A stretch of DNA of 64,000 bases from Peribacillus sp. FSL P2-0133 (GCF_037975445.1 NZ_CP150254.1:4462001-4526000), one strand, 5' to 3'. Positions 36,178 to 44,455 are shown, counted from the first letter of the stretch. Program-made: numbers and translations. The notes: generated by a model not told the origin, from the sequence alone.

Positions 36178-36597
36178 TCAAAAACAGCTAAATGAATTGA
36201 TTTGTCTTGTATCGATACCAAAAATCGTCCAGAACCTGCCATTCCACCTGAAGCCGGCAACAGAACGCGGACCGATGAAAATGGGGTAATACCAGAAACT
36301 CGCACCATTGTTTAGCCATATAAAAGTATTCCTGAACAGACAAAACGAAATGGCACCTGGATCTACGGCAAATGTTGAAGCCGATTGCTGTTGAGGGATA
36401 AACGCTGGCGGGGGAGCTGTTGGTGCTTGCGAACTCGGCGGTGGTCCTGGTTGACCTGGAAATTGAGGCGCACCGGGAAAACCGGGTTGGCCTGGAAAGC
36501 CCGGTGATCCTGGTATGCCTGGAATGCCGGATAGACCGGGAAACTGCCGTTCAAGAAAAACTTGATCTTCATAATGATACGTTGGGTACATATACAT
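36178..36597 (-). CDS. Collagen-like (PG-rich) small protein
   Basis: About 139 residues. A tyrosine-rich N-terminus (MYMYPTYHYEDQV) is followed at about residues 20-50 by a short Pro-Gly repeat (PGLSGIPGIPGSPGFPGQPGFPG), a Pro/Gln/Ala linker, and a compact aromatic C-terminal domain (FCLFRNTFIWLNNGASFWYYPIFIGPRSVAGFRWNG). No signal peptide. Such proteins occur in spore-forming bacilli and some are spore-surface components, but I know no function for this one. ATG at 36603 is only 2 bases from GAGGTG, so the ATG at 36597 is preferred. Confidence 0.75.
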   Translation of the reverse strand: MYMYPTYHYEDQVFLERQFPGLSGIPGIPGSPGFPGQPGFPGAPQFPGQPGPPPSSQAPTAPPPAFIPQQQSASTFAVDPGAISFCLFRNTFIWLNNGASFWYYPIFIGPRSVAGFRWNGRFWTIFGIDTRQINSFSCF

Positions 36598-36672
36598 GGT
36601 CATTCACCTCTATAAGATTGAATGTAATAAGTTATGATATATGGACTCAAGGTGTTTGGGCAGGAGATGCAG

Positions 36673-37193
36673 TTTATCTCCGAATAGAGATATATCGACG
36701 TAATCTATAGTTTTATCTCCGAATTTAGGGATATATCGACGAAATTTATAGTTTTATCTCCGAATTTAGAGATATATCGACGAAACCTACTGTTTTATCT
36801 CCGAATTTAGAGATATATCGACGAAATTTATAGTTTTATCTCCGAATTTAGAGATATATCGAAGTAATTTACTGTTTTATCTCCGAATTTAGAGATATAT
36901 CGACGTAATCTATAGTTTTATCTCCGAATTTAGGGATATATCGACGAAATTTATAGTTTTATCTCCGAATTTAGAGATATATCGACGAAACCTACTGTTT
37001 TATCTCCGAATTTAGAGATATATCGACGAAATTTATAGTTTTATCTCCGAATTTAGAGATATATCGAAGTAATTTACTGTTTTATCTCCGAATTTAGAGA
37101 TATATCGACGTAATCTATAGTTTTATCTCCGAATTTAGGGATATATCGACGTAATCTACTGATTTATCTCCGATTATAGATATATATACGAAG
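36673..37193. repeat. 41-bp tandem repeat array with internal hairpin
   Basis: Thirteen units, eleven of them exactly 41 bases apart from 36711 onward. Each unit contains TATCTC-N8-GAGATA (or GGGATA) followed by TATCGACG. The five-unit block 36711-36915 is repeated exactly as 36916-37120 (205 bases), showing a recent segmental duplication. The array ends at the alkA stop codon and lies upstream of the collagen-like gene. No coding capacity. Confidence 0.95.
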
Positions 37194-38102
37194 TCAATAT
37201 AGCAATCTCCATAAATAGAAGGTCGCATAGGATTCCCAATCGGCCCACGCTTCCGATAGTTTCAGGATTTCCGCTTTCGTTGGTTTTGCTTCCGTTTCCA
37301 TGACCAGTTTCATGGAATTATGCAGCCCGACGTCATCGATGGGAAAGGCTGCGGGAAAACGCAAACAGCGCATCAAGACATAGTTCGCTGTCCACGGACC
37401 GATTCCCCGTATTTTGGTCAGCATTTTTTCGGCCTCTTTTACATCCTTTGCATTTAACAGCTTTTCTATAGTAAGTTCCCCTTCTGCAATCAGTTGAGCA
37501 ACTCCTATTAAATATTCACACTTCTTCACCGTCATCCTCAAATCGGCAAAATCTTCGACCGTCAATTTCGCGATCACTTCAGGCTTTGGAAACAGCCAAT
37601 ATTGCTTTCCTTCGAATTCAACAAAATCACCAAATCCCTCCACAAGCCTCCGTTTCAAGGTATAGGCATATGTCAAGTTAATCTGCTGTCCAAGTATTCC
37701 CCAGGCAATCGCTTCAAATAAATCCGGGATGCCCATATTTCTCAAACCGAAGAATTGGCTTACCGGCTTGTGCAATAAAGGGTCATTTTGGGCCAGCTCA
37801 TAAAAAGGAAGCAGGTTTGTCTCAAGATCGAACCAATGACGAACGTATTGGGAAACAGCATCCTTTACCTGATTATCCATCGGTGCAGTTCGTCCTGGAA
37901 ACCGAACGGTCAGTTTCGTTTCATCCATCGCACTGATTTCCACTAGGAGTGTCTCGTTTTCGACAACAAGTGCTCGATAAATTTTTTGATCAACAATATC
38001 GAACAGACATTCATTGGAGGATCTTGATAGGTATTTAAGATTTTCCGAAAAACTAAACTCCTTTGGTGCATGAATCCTCAATTCAATCATGCCTTCATCC
38101 AT
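37194..38102 (-). CDS. alkA: DNA-3-methyladenine glycosylase II
   Basis: A 302-residue AlkA-type glycosylase removing alkylated purines. The N-terminal domain is followed by the HhH-GPD fold: LGQQINLTYAYTLKRRLVEGFG, the helix-hairpin-helix LTKIRGIGPWTANYVLMRCL, and the catalytic aspartate in FPIDDVGLHNSM. The ATG at 38102 has AAAGGAGGA. It is divergent from adaA-adaB with shared operator-like direct repeats, the same arrangement as the adaptive response of Bacillus subtilis. Confidence 0.93.
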   Translation of the reverse strand: MDEGMIELRIHAPKEFSFSENLKYLSRSSNECLFDIVDQKIYRALVVENETLLVEISAMDETKLTVRFPGRTAPMDNQVKDAVSQYVRHWFDLETNLLPFYELAQNDPLLHKPVSQFFGLRNMGIPDLFEAIAWGILGQQINLTYAYTLKRRLVEGFGDFVEFEGKQYWLFPKPEVIAKLTVEDFADLRMTVKKCEYLIGVAQLIAEGELTIEKLLNAKDVKEAEKMLTKIRGIGPWTANYVLMRCLRFPAAFPIDDVGLHNSMKLVMETEAKPTKAEILKLSEAWADWESYATFYLWRLLY

Positions 38103-38152
38103 TGATAATGTCCTCCTTTATCCTAATTCTCTTTATTCTAATGAAAAATGGA

Positions 38153-38207
38153 TACGTTATCTTGCGCTTTCATTTAACTCCCTTATTTTAACATTACGTT
38201 ATCTTGC
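38153..38207. promoter_or_regulatory. Direct repeats, predicted AdaA operator
   Basis: TACGTTATCTTGC occurs at 38153-38165 and again at 38195-38207, 42 bases (four helical turns) apart, in the divergent alkA/adaA promoter region. Methylated AdaA is the likely ligand. Confidence 0.7.
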
Positions 38208-38271
38208 TTTTATATTATCAATATGTTTGTATATCACCCCTTTCTTGTATACTAAAAACAGAGGTGATGTG

Positions 38272-38868
38272 TTGAATCCAAAAAAAGCAGATTTCCCGAA
38301 TGAATATTGGAGAGCTATTATAGATTGTGATGCAGCATATGATGATCATTTTTTATACGGAGTAATTACGACGGGCATCTTTTGCAGGCCCTCCTGTAAA
38401 TCCAGGGTGCCTAATAAGGAAAACGTGAAGATTTTCAAAAATGCCATGATGGCTTTGGAAGAAGATTTCCGGCCTTGTAAACGATGTAAGCCGGAAGGAT
38501 TGAATTTGCCGACAGAAGAATGGGTTGAACAAATTGCCGAATGGATCGACACCCATTACAGCGAACCTCTCACACTGAACATATTGGCGGATATTTCCCA
38601 CGGCAGCCCCTATCATTTACAACGATCATTCAAGCGTGTGAAGGGGATATCGCCCACTGAATACATCCAACGGCTACGCCTTGAAAAAGCAACGTGGCTG
38701 CTGGAAAAGTCCGAACAGCCGATAAATGAAATAGGCTTGGCTGTCGGGTTCTCCAGTACACCCTATTTCATGACACTATTCAAAAGGAAAATGGGGAATA
38801 CTCCTTCAGAATATCGGAAAGCTTATCTCAAAACTCAAGCTTTGGAGCGTGAAGAAAGTGAAGAATGA
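38272..38868 (+). CDS. adaA: Methylphosphotriester-DNA methyltransferase / AraC activator
   Basis: About 198 residues. The N-terminal Ada zinc domain has four cysteines in GIFCRPSCKSR and RPCKRCKPEG, one of which accepts the methyl group. The C-terminal AraC HTH spans about residues 95-190 (LTLNILADISHGSPYHLQRSFKRVKG, INEIGLAVGFSSTPYFMTLFKRKMG). The preferred start is TTG at 38272 (AGAGG 7 bases upstream); GTG 38269 is possible. The open frame extends to 38089 through the operator, which I exclude. Overlaps adaB. Confidence 0.92.
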   Translation: MNPKKADFPNEYWRAIIDCDAAYDDHFLYGVITTGIFCRPSCKSRVPNKENVKIFKNAMMALEEDFRPCKRCKPEGLNLPTEEWVEQIAEWIDTHYSEPLTLNILADISHGSPYHLQRSFKRVKGISPTEYIQRLRLEKATWLLEKSEQPINEIGLAVGFSSTPYFMTLFKRKMGNTPSEYRKAYLKTQALEREESEE

Positions 38869-39382
38869 TAAAGAACAAACCATTGATTGGGCCATATTGC
38901 ATTATGATAGGTGGCAGTTATATGTGGCCAAAACGGAAAAAGGGCTTTGCTATGTAGGCTCTCCCGGTCAAACGTACGGGGAACTGGAGTCTTGGCTACA
39001 AAAACGCTTTCCAAATGCGAGACTTTTTGAAAATGAAAAAGCATTAACACCCTATCTAAAAGAACTCCAAGAATATTTCGAAGGGACCAGGCAGACTTTC
39101 TCTCTTCCGACAGATGTAAAGGGCACGCCCTTTCAACAAGAAATTTGGGCAGCGCTGAATCAAATACCTTACGGAAAAACCTGTTCCTATTCCGATATTG
39201 CCCAAATCATCCAAAGACCTGCAGCTGTTCGGGCTGTCGGTACGGCCATTGGTGCCAATCCTGTTCTGATCACGGTACCATGTCATCGGGTTATCGGAAA
39301 AAACGGGAACATTACCGGTTACCGTGGAGGTATGGAGATGAAACAATATCTACTTCATTTGGAAGCGGAAATGAAAGTGTGA
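38858..39382 (+). CDS. adaB: Methylated-DNA--protein-cysteine methyltransferase
   Basis: About 174 residues. The alkyl-accepting cysteine is in ITVPCHRVIGKNGNITGYRGG, and the DNA-binding HTH contains GTPFQQEIWAALNQIPYGKTCSYSDIA and RAVGTAIGANP. It repairs O6-methylguanine and O4-methylthymine. GTG at 38849 is too close to GGAG; GTG 38858 has 10-base spacing. The gene overlaps the adaA end, so translation is coupled, as in the Bacillus adaAB operon. Confidence 0.93.
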   Translation: MKNDKEQTIDWAILHYDRWQLYVAKTEKGLCYVGSPGQTYGELESWLQKRFPNARLFENEKALTPYLKELQEYFEGTRQTFSLPTDVKGTPFQQEIWAALNQIPYGKTCSYSDIAQIIQRPAAVRAVGTAIGANPVLITVPCHRVIGKNGNITGYRGGMEMKQYLLHLEAEMKV

Positions 39383-39400
39383 GTACAAACTGACCGCAAA

Positions 39401-39432
39401 AAAAAAGCATCCGACCATACGGATGCTTTTTT
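39401..39432. terminator. Bidirectional terminator between adaB and the DUF2690 gene
   Basis: AAAAAAGCATCCG and CGGATGCTTTTTT perfect arms with a 6-base loop; A run left and T run right serve both strands. Confidence 0.9.
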
Positions 39433-39443
39433 GCCTTTGTTTT

Positions 39444-39920
39444 TTAGTACCAAATGGTCACAGCTTTATTATATGCATCACTATTAGGGATTGCATGTAT
39501 CCCTTGGGCCTGTGCCTTACGCGGGTCATAATCATATACCATTGGTGTATAGCACGCGGTCTGCCCTTTGTTCACAACACCGTTGCCCCCGGAACTGGCG
39601 CATGTATAGGCTTTCCCATCAGTACTTCGGATGATCCTGGCATCCGCTTCATGGTTGTAAACGGCGGGGCGTGTTACGGTCACTTTTGCCCAGGCGGTTT
39701 TACAGACAGTGCTGAATTTCAATTCTACGTACGAATTGGAATCGATCCATTTCTTATCCTTTGTTACGGCCGAACTTGCACAACTATTATAGTATGGACT
39801 TTTTCCATCATAAGCATGTGTTTCTGCCAGTGCTTGATTTTTCCCTAATCCAAAATCGACAAGAAACATCGACAGTGTCATCACCATGGATAAACCTATC
39901 ATTTTAAGCTTTTTATTCAA
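39444..39920 (-). CDS. Secreted DUF2690 family protein, copy 1
   Basis: About 158 residues with an N-terminal signal peptide (KLKMIGLSMVMTLSMFLVDFGLG, cleavage near QALAET). The mature part has the DUF2690 pattern HAYDGKSPYYNSCASSAV, LKFSTVCKTAWAKVTVTRPA and YTCASSGGNG...TACYTPMVYD with four conserved cysteines, probably two disulfides. An ATG at 39929 abuts AAGAAAGG, so TTG 39920 (9-base spacing) is the likelier start. Function unknown for the family. Tandem paralogue of the next gene. Confidence 0.85.
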   Translation of the reverse strand: MNKKLKMIGLSMVMTLSMFLVDFGLGKNQALAETHAYDGKSPYYNSCASSAVTKDKKWIDSNSYVELKFSTVCKTAWAKVTVTRPAVYNHEADARIIRSTDGKAYTCASSGGNGVVNKGQTACYTPMVYDYDPRKAQAQGIHAIPNSDAYNKAVTIWY

Positions 39921-39971
39921 TTCATTCATCCTTTCTTTGCATAAAAATAGATGAAAGTTTTTCTTTTTTCA

Positions 39972-40433
39972 TTAATACCAGCCGGTTTCACCTGCTGTAT
40001 ATGGCCAAAAAGCGACCGCTTTTGCTTTTCGCGGATCTAAATCATATACCATTGGTGTATAGCAAGTCGTTTGACCTTTATTTATTTCTCCATTTCCTCC
40101 AGGAGATGCACAGCTATATTGTTTATTATCAGTATTTCGGACAACCAATGCCGTTGCCTCCCCATCCGTTTTAGCCGGTCTGCTTAGAGTCATCTTTGCC
40201 CAGGCCGTTTTGCAAGTTGTGCTGAATTTCAACTCCAAATTGGCAGAAGCACCGTTGGCATAAATTTTCACGGACTTCTTCGTGACTGCGCTATTCGCAC
40301 AACTATTATAGTAAGGACTTTTTCCATCATAGGTGTGTGTTTCTGCTGATGCTTTGCTGGCAAAAGAATCAAGGGAGCCAAAAAGGACTAAAGAAGCTAC
40401 AAAAAATGAAATACATAAAACCATTTTTTTCAT
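39972..40433 (-). CDS. Secreted DUF2690 family protein, copy 2
   Basis: About 153 residues: signal peptide KKMVLCISFFVASLVLFGSLDSFA (cleavage near KASAET), then HTYDGKSPYYNSCANSAV, LKFSTTCKTAWAKMTLSRPA, QYSCASPGGNG and TTCYTPMVYDLDPRKA. The four cysteines align with copy 1, and the two proteins are alike over the full mature region, so they arose by tandem duplication. ATG 40433 is preferred over 40445, which overlaps the binding site. A short gap and no clear terminator between the copies suggest one transcript. Confidence 0.87.
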   Translation of the reverse strand: MKKMVLCISFFVASLVLFGSLDSFASKASAETHTYDGKSPYYNSCANSAVTKKSVKIYANGASANLELKFSTTCKTAWAKMTLSRPAKTDGEATALVVRNTDNKQYSCASPGGNGEINKGQTTCYTPMVYDLDPRKAKAVAFWPYTAGETGWY

Positions 40434-40445
40434 TATTTCACTCAT

Positions 40446-40750
40446 CCCCTTAACAAAATTTGTACACTGTTCATCTTACAATTTTGTCATATTCTTACAA
40501 GTGATAAATTCCCTAGTTCATGAAAAACTACATAAACCTCCTTTAACTCGCAGCCTGCCATCACTATTACAGTCTGGTATGTCTCGCTTTATCAACTGAA
40601 TCACCACAGAGACAAAGTCAATATCCCTATGAGCAAGTCAGGACAAATAAGGTAACAACTAAGGACATATGCGTATCAAACTGTGACAAAACGAGCCAAT
40701 AGGCTGCGGTTCCCCGGAAAAGATACAGGTCGAAGTACTTAATGTTAAAA
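40446..40750. other. Intergenic region, nothing recognised
   Basis: Promoter region of the DUF2690 pair on the minus strand. I see no gene, repeat or clear regulator site. Confidence 0.4.
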
Positions 40751-40787
40751 AAGCCCCGACAAAACTCGAATCGTTTTGTCGGGGCTT
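40751..40787 (-). terminator. Terminator, 15-bp stem
   Basis: AAGCCCCGACAAAAC and its perfect complement with a 7-base loop, A run on the left. It follows the Nudix pseudogene on the minus strand. Confidence 0.85.
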
Positions 40788-40792
40788 CATTT

Positions 40793-41274
40793 TCATTTAG
40801 CGAGGTTTTCCCTGATCAATCTAATGATGCTTTCATAATAGGAAAGATCATGCTGAACGAACTCATCCCGTCCAACAAACCGATTGATCATCATCCTACG
40901 GTCTTCGTGATTCATTTCAAACCCCTTAATATTCACTTTGTCCTCCGCTCCGGTCCATAGCCCTTCGAAGTCATTCAGCGCAACCTTCACCATTCCGGAA
41001 ACCTCTTCTGGCTGCAGGGTGAAATCATCGAAGCTATGTGCACTTTCATATAGAAAGACGTTTGCCTGTTCTTTGTTGATGAAATCTTCTTGGAACCAAC
41101 TCGTCAAAGGAAACGTCAATGCCTATTTCTTCTTTAATCTCCCTGAATCCGTCGTATACCGCTTCCCTACTGAAAACCAACAGGCCAATGCCCCAATCTA
41201 TGTACTTCCTCACGCGAAGCCACACCTGCTTGTATGCGATCGGAATCGAAAACTTTCAACAACTTAGTTTCCAT
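40793..41274 (-). pseudogene. Nudix hydrolase pseudogene (IPP-isomerase-like type)
   Basis: Remnant of a Nudix hydrolase. From ATG 41274 the frame reads METKLLKVFDSDRIQAGVASREEVHRLGHWPVGF then a stop. The next frame continues REAVYDGFREIKEEIGIDVSFDELVP, containing the REIKEEIGI part of the Nudix box but missing the Gly-rich start. The third frame resumes with SWFQEDFINKEQANVFLYESAHSF to the C-terminus. I infer a deletion of roughly 40 residues in the middle plus frameshifts. The terminator is still present. The 108-residue open frame alone lacks the catalytic motif and is unlikely to work. Confidence 0.82.
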
Positions 41275-41313
41275 GGAGCTTCACTACCAGCCCTTTTTTA
41301 TAAAAAAACTGCT

Positions 41314-41580
41314 TCACCCTTTTTCTTTTCTCCAATTCTTCGGGTTTAAATAACCTTTATATTTAGCAGCCACTTCTTTCCCGACCAAAAGCGCGCCTGC
41401 CCAAAACATGACTTCCGCAAAGACGATCGCACCTGTTATGACCCCCGCTTTAGCCGCAGTTGAAAATGGCGTAAAAGGAGCTACGACAGGAATGATCCAA
41501 GTGAGAAGGGAAATGATCAGGAATCCCATCCCTACTTTGTAAAACCTCGATTTCTTTACTTCCTTACTTTCTTTATCCAA
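41314..41580 (-). CDS. Small two-helix membrane protein (transporter-suffix-like)
   Basis: An 88-residue protein with two transmembrane helices (about residues 18-36 and 45-66) between a charged N-terminus (KESKEVKKSRFYK) and C-terminal KYKGYLNPKNWRKEKG. The layout matches the family named transporter suffix domain proteins, whose function is unknown. Single gene. Confidence 0.72.
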   Translation of the reverse strand: MDKESKEVKKSRFYKVGMGFLIISLLTWIIPVVAPFTPFSTAAKAGVITGAIVFAEVMFWAGALLVGKEVAAKYKGYLNPKNWRKEKG

Positions 41581-41866
41581 TTAAATAACCTCCGTCATGA
41601 TGATTTTCATTTAATTACCCAGCCAGACATTCCACTTTCAAATATACGATTGAATATATTCTTTTTTTATACGTTCGAATGTTCATTTCGTTTCATAAAT
41701 ATGAGAAATAAAGAAATTCCATTTGAGAAAAGCTAAGGAAAACTAGTGCAGGTATTTGATGAGAGGTCATGATATCTATTAATGAATTGACTTTACTATT
41801 CTTAATGGATTTAATAATCTTATACAAGCTATTCTTATAACACTTGCATGCAGGAAGGAAAATCCA

Positions 41867-42547
41867 ATGTACATTGAATTCATTGCCACAACGATAGAAG
41901 ATGCCATTTTAATCGGAGAATCCGGCGCAGACCGAATCGAGCTTGTCAGTTCTTTGGCCGAGGGGGGATTAACTCCCAGCCACGCCTTGATAGAAGCTGT
42001 CGTCCATTCAGTAAAGATACCAGTCAACGTGATGGTGAGGCCTCATAGCCAGTCGTTTTGTTATACTCAAAAAGATTTGGAAATTATGAAAAAGGATATC
42101 CAAATCATTCGTTCACTCGGTGCGAACGGGGTCGTATTGGGTGTATTAAATGAAAAAAATGAAATCAATCGACCTTACCTCGAAGAATTATTGACGGTAT
42201 GTGAAGGTTTGGAGATTACATTCCACCGAGCCATCGATGAAACAAACGACCCAGTCATTTCAGCTGAAACGCTGGCACAATATCCAGAAATCACAACGAT
42301 ATTGACGTCAGGTGGGCATGGGGAATTCCCCAGCCGCATGAAAACGATTCAACAAATGAAAAGAGTCTGCGGCGACATAGCGATACTGGTTGGAAGCGGT
42401 CTAAATAAGGATAATATCCTTGCTATCCATTCCGAACTGCATACCGGTCACTATCATTTCGGTACGGCTGTTCGAAAAAACAACAGTATCATTGAAGGAG
42501 TTACATTAGAAAAAGCTAAGGAAATCGTAAACATGCTAAAGAAATAA
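41867..42547 (+). CDS. cutC: CutC family protein
   Basis: A 226-residue TIM-barrel protein of the CutC family (PF03932). Signatures are ADRIELVSSLAEGGLTPS, the loop VNVMVRPHSQSF, GVVLGVLNEKNEI, TFHRAIDETNDP and ILTSGGHGE. CutC was linked to copper homeostasis in E. coli, but its biochemical role is debated. It stands alone with its own terminator; no copper genes are near. Confidence 0.9.
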   Translation: MYIEFIATTIEDAILIGESGADRIELVSSLAEGGLTPSHALIEAVVHSVKIPVNVMVRPHSQSFCYTQKDLEIMKKDIQIIRSLGANGVVLGVLNEKNEINRPYLEELLTVCEGLEITFHRAIDETNDPVISAETLAQYPEITTILTSGGHGEFPSRMKTIQQMKRVCGDIAILVGSGLNKDNILAIHSELHTGHYHFGTAVRKNNSIIEGVTLEKAKEIVNMLKK

Positions 42548-42553
42548 TGTCGG

Positions 42554-42580
42554 AAAGGGACCGCTTCTTTGGTCCCTTTT
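42554..42580 (+). terminator. Terminator after cutC
   Basis: AAAGGGACC and GGTCCCTTT arms with an 8-base loop, T tail on the plus strand. Confidence 0.8.
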
Positions 42581-42676
42581 ATGATGCAGATCTCTTTTTT
42601 TGTAAATAGACCGAGTCCTAAAACCAAAAAAATAATGCCGCACATAACTTCTTTGTTCCAATCGATATAAGAAAAA

Positions 42677-42706
42677 GCGCCTCTAAAAACATTTCTTTAG
42701 AGTGCG
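42677..42706 (-). terminator. Terminator overlapping the end of the methyltransferase gene
   Basis: CTCTAAA/TTTAGAG with outer CGC/GCG pairs and a left A run; the right arm includes the stop codon of the minus-strand gene. Confidence 0.55.
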
Positions 42707-43551
42707 GGTCTGGTTCCAATTACGACAGTGGCGTCCAGTTCTTCACACTTTACCACCCGTGGCATCACCCCGTATCTAGCAAAGATTTCTACGGTCTGCA
42801 TCGCTTGCCGCTCACTGGTCTCGACTAACAAATGGGAGCCCGGTGCCAGCCAAAGTGTTGCCGAAGCCGCCACCCTTCTCTGGACATCAAGCCCGTCCGA
42901 CCCGCCATCTAATGCCACCCTCGCCTCATGCATGCGCGCTTCATGGGGTAAAAGACCGATTCCCTCAGTAGGGACGTATGGTGCGTTTGCGACCAGTACG
43001 TCAACACGTCCCCGTAAATTGGCCGGAAGCGGTTCATAGAGGTCCCCTTCGTATACCTGACCATTGACTGAAGTGACGTTACGACGCGCGCACCGCACCG
43101 CTGCTGGGTCAATGTCGACGGCGTACAACTCGATTTCTTCGAGAACATCGCCCACAGCGGAGCCAACCGCGCCCGTGCCGCAGCACAAGTCCACCACAAC
43201 TGCTCCTGGCATAGCGAGTGCTGCCGCTTGGCGGACTAAAAACTCGGTCCGTCTGCGGGGTACGAAGACTCCGAGGTCAACTTCTATCCGGATACCGCAG
43301 AATTCCGCCCAGCCGATGACGTGCTCAAGGGGTAAACCCGCTATCCGTCTATCCACCATCCCGGCCAATTCGGCCGTTGTCCCTGCTGCGATGATGAGCA
43401 ACCGGGCCTCTTCCTCGGCGAAAACACAACCTGCGGCCCGAAGTTTAGTGACGATGCTTGTATAAATGGCATCTCCATTAAAAACAGCCACTTTACTTCC
43501 ATCAACATCATTGATTTTCCCGAGGTTAAAGGCGGCATTCCTAAACTCCAT
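42697..43551 (-). CDS. HemK/PrmC-like protein N5-glutamine methyltransferase, probably acquired
   Basis: A 284-residue SAM-dependent methyltransferase. The SAM motif is VVDLCCGTGAVGSAV, the acidic ligand is in LYAVDIDPAAV, and the substrate motif is NAPYVPTE, a variant of the HemK NPPY. Such proteins methylate glutamines in release factors or other targets; the NAPY group is less studied. The first 30 codons are AT-rich, but most of the rest is strongly GC-rich (two sampled lines gave 63% and 67%, against about 40% nearby), pointing to horizontal transfer from a high-GC donor. ATG 43551 has a GGGGGAA site; the open frame extends to 43599. Confidence 0.82.
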   Translation of the reverse strand: MEFRNAAFNLGKINDVDGSKVAVFNGDAIYTSIVTKLRAAGCVFAEEEARLLIIAAGTTAELAGMVDRRIAGLPLEHVIGWAEFCGIRIEVDLGVFVPRRRTEFLVRQAAALAMPGAVVVDLCCGTGAVGSAVGDVLEEIELYAVDIDPAAVRCARRNVTSVNGQVYEGDLYEPLPANLRGRVDVLVANAPYVPTEGIGLLPHEARMHEARVALDGGSDGLDVQRRVAASATLWLAPGSHLLVETSERQAMQTVEIFARYGVMPRVVKCEELDATVVIGTRPAL

Positions 43552-43651
43552 AAGTTTCCCCCTATTCTCTATAAATCGGAATATTATAAATATTACCATA
43601 ACTATAGTATACAGCTTCTTAAACTGACTGTCCCTTTAGCTATACAATAAG

Positions 43652-43671
43652 AAGGTTGCCGGAGCAACCTT
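43652..43671 (-). terminator. Hairpin after the TipA-type regulator
   Basis: AAGGTTGC and GCAACCTT perfect arms, 4-base loop, weak U tract on the minus strand. Confidence 0.6.
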
Positions 43672-43688
43672 CCATCTAATCTGGGGAT

Positions 43689-44426
43689 TCAATTTTTGTT
43701 AGCGTCAGCAAAATGCCCCATCGCATCACACATGAATTTTGCTAAACCATCACCGTATTTGTCGATATTTTTGGTGAAGCGTTGATCATCCACGTACATT
43801 TGACCTAATCCTTTGAAAGCATCCAGTGAGTATGTGCCGAAGTTATTGTTCAAACAATCATACCATTCTTTAATTAGCTCTTGTGCCTCCTCCGACTTGG
43901 GAGAGTCTTTTCGGATTGAAGCAAGTTTTATATAGATATCCGATACAATTTTCTGTGCATCCTTGGACATGCCCGCCACTTTAGCCTTCGATTCATCGAC
44001 AGCTTTATCCCCCCAAAGCTTGCGGGCTTCTTCTTCATATGGATTCTGACTGAAGTCAAATCCTTCAAATTTTTCTTTATTTGTCATTTGAATTTCCCCT
44101 TTCATATGCTTAATCGACTTTTCGACTGTCTCAATTAATTTATCGAGCTGACTGCGTTTCTCCAGTAACATTTTTTGATGTTGCTTTAACGCATCTTGTT
44201 TATCAAACGAAGAGCTGCTTATCATTTGCTTTATTTCCTTTAACGGCATGCCAAGTTCCCTGAAAAACAGGATTTGCTGCAACATCTCAAGATTATCATT
44301 CGAATAAAGGCGATAACCTGAATCTGTTATTTCCTCTGGAGATAATAACCCGATTTCATCATAATAATGCAGTGTCCGCACACTAATGCCAACTAAATCG
44401 GCTAGCTCTTTCACTTTCATTGCCAC
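43689..44426 (-). CDS. MerR family regulator, TipA/Mta type
   Basis: A 246-residue regulator. The N-terminal MerR HTH (VKELADLVGISVRTLHYYDEIGLLSP) and dimerisation coiled coil (about residues 75-110) precede a TipAS domain (about 115-245, EKFEGFDFSQNPYEEEARKLWG) that binds thiopeptide or other hydrophobic drugs in relatives such as TipA and Mta. The GTG at 44426 has a perfect AAGGAGG 9 bases upstream; the ATG at 44420 is the alternative. It probably activates its own and a transporter promoter, but no efflux gene is adjacent. Confidence 0.9.
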   Translation of the reverse strand: MAMKVKELADLVGISVRTLHYYDEIGLLSPEEITDSGYRLYSNDNLEMLQQILFFRELGMPLKEIKQMISSSSFDKQDALKQHQKMLLEKRSQLDKLIETVEKSIKHMKGEIQMTNKEKFEGFDFSQNPYEEEARKLWGDKAVDESKAKVAGMSKDAQKIVSDIYIKLASIRKDSPKSEEAQELIKEWYDCLNNNFGTYSLDAFKGLGQMYVDDQRFTKNIDKYGDGLAKFMCDAMGHFADANKN

Positions 44427-44455
44427 TGCTTCTTACCTCCTTTCGATATCATTTA

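Noticed and set aside
36673-37193. CRISPR-like appearance of the 41-bp array (and of the 21-bp arrays)
   Set aside because: There are no unique spacers: the whole unit is conserved, and no cas gene is in the window.
42454-42645. 63-residue minus-strand frame with a hydrophobic start, overlapping the end of cutC
   Set aside because: It covers the cutC terminator on the opposite strand and ends within a real gene; no binding site.
42728-43465. Long plus-strand frames opposite the methyltransferase gene
   Set aside because: High GC suppresses stop codons in the shadow frames; only the minus strand carries SAM and NAPY motifs.
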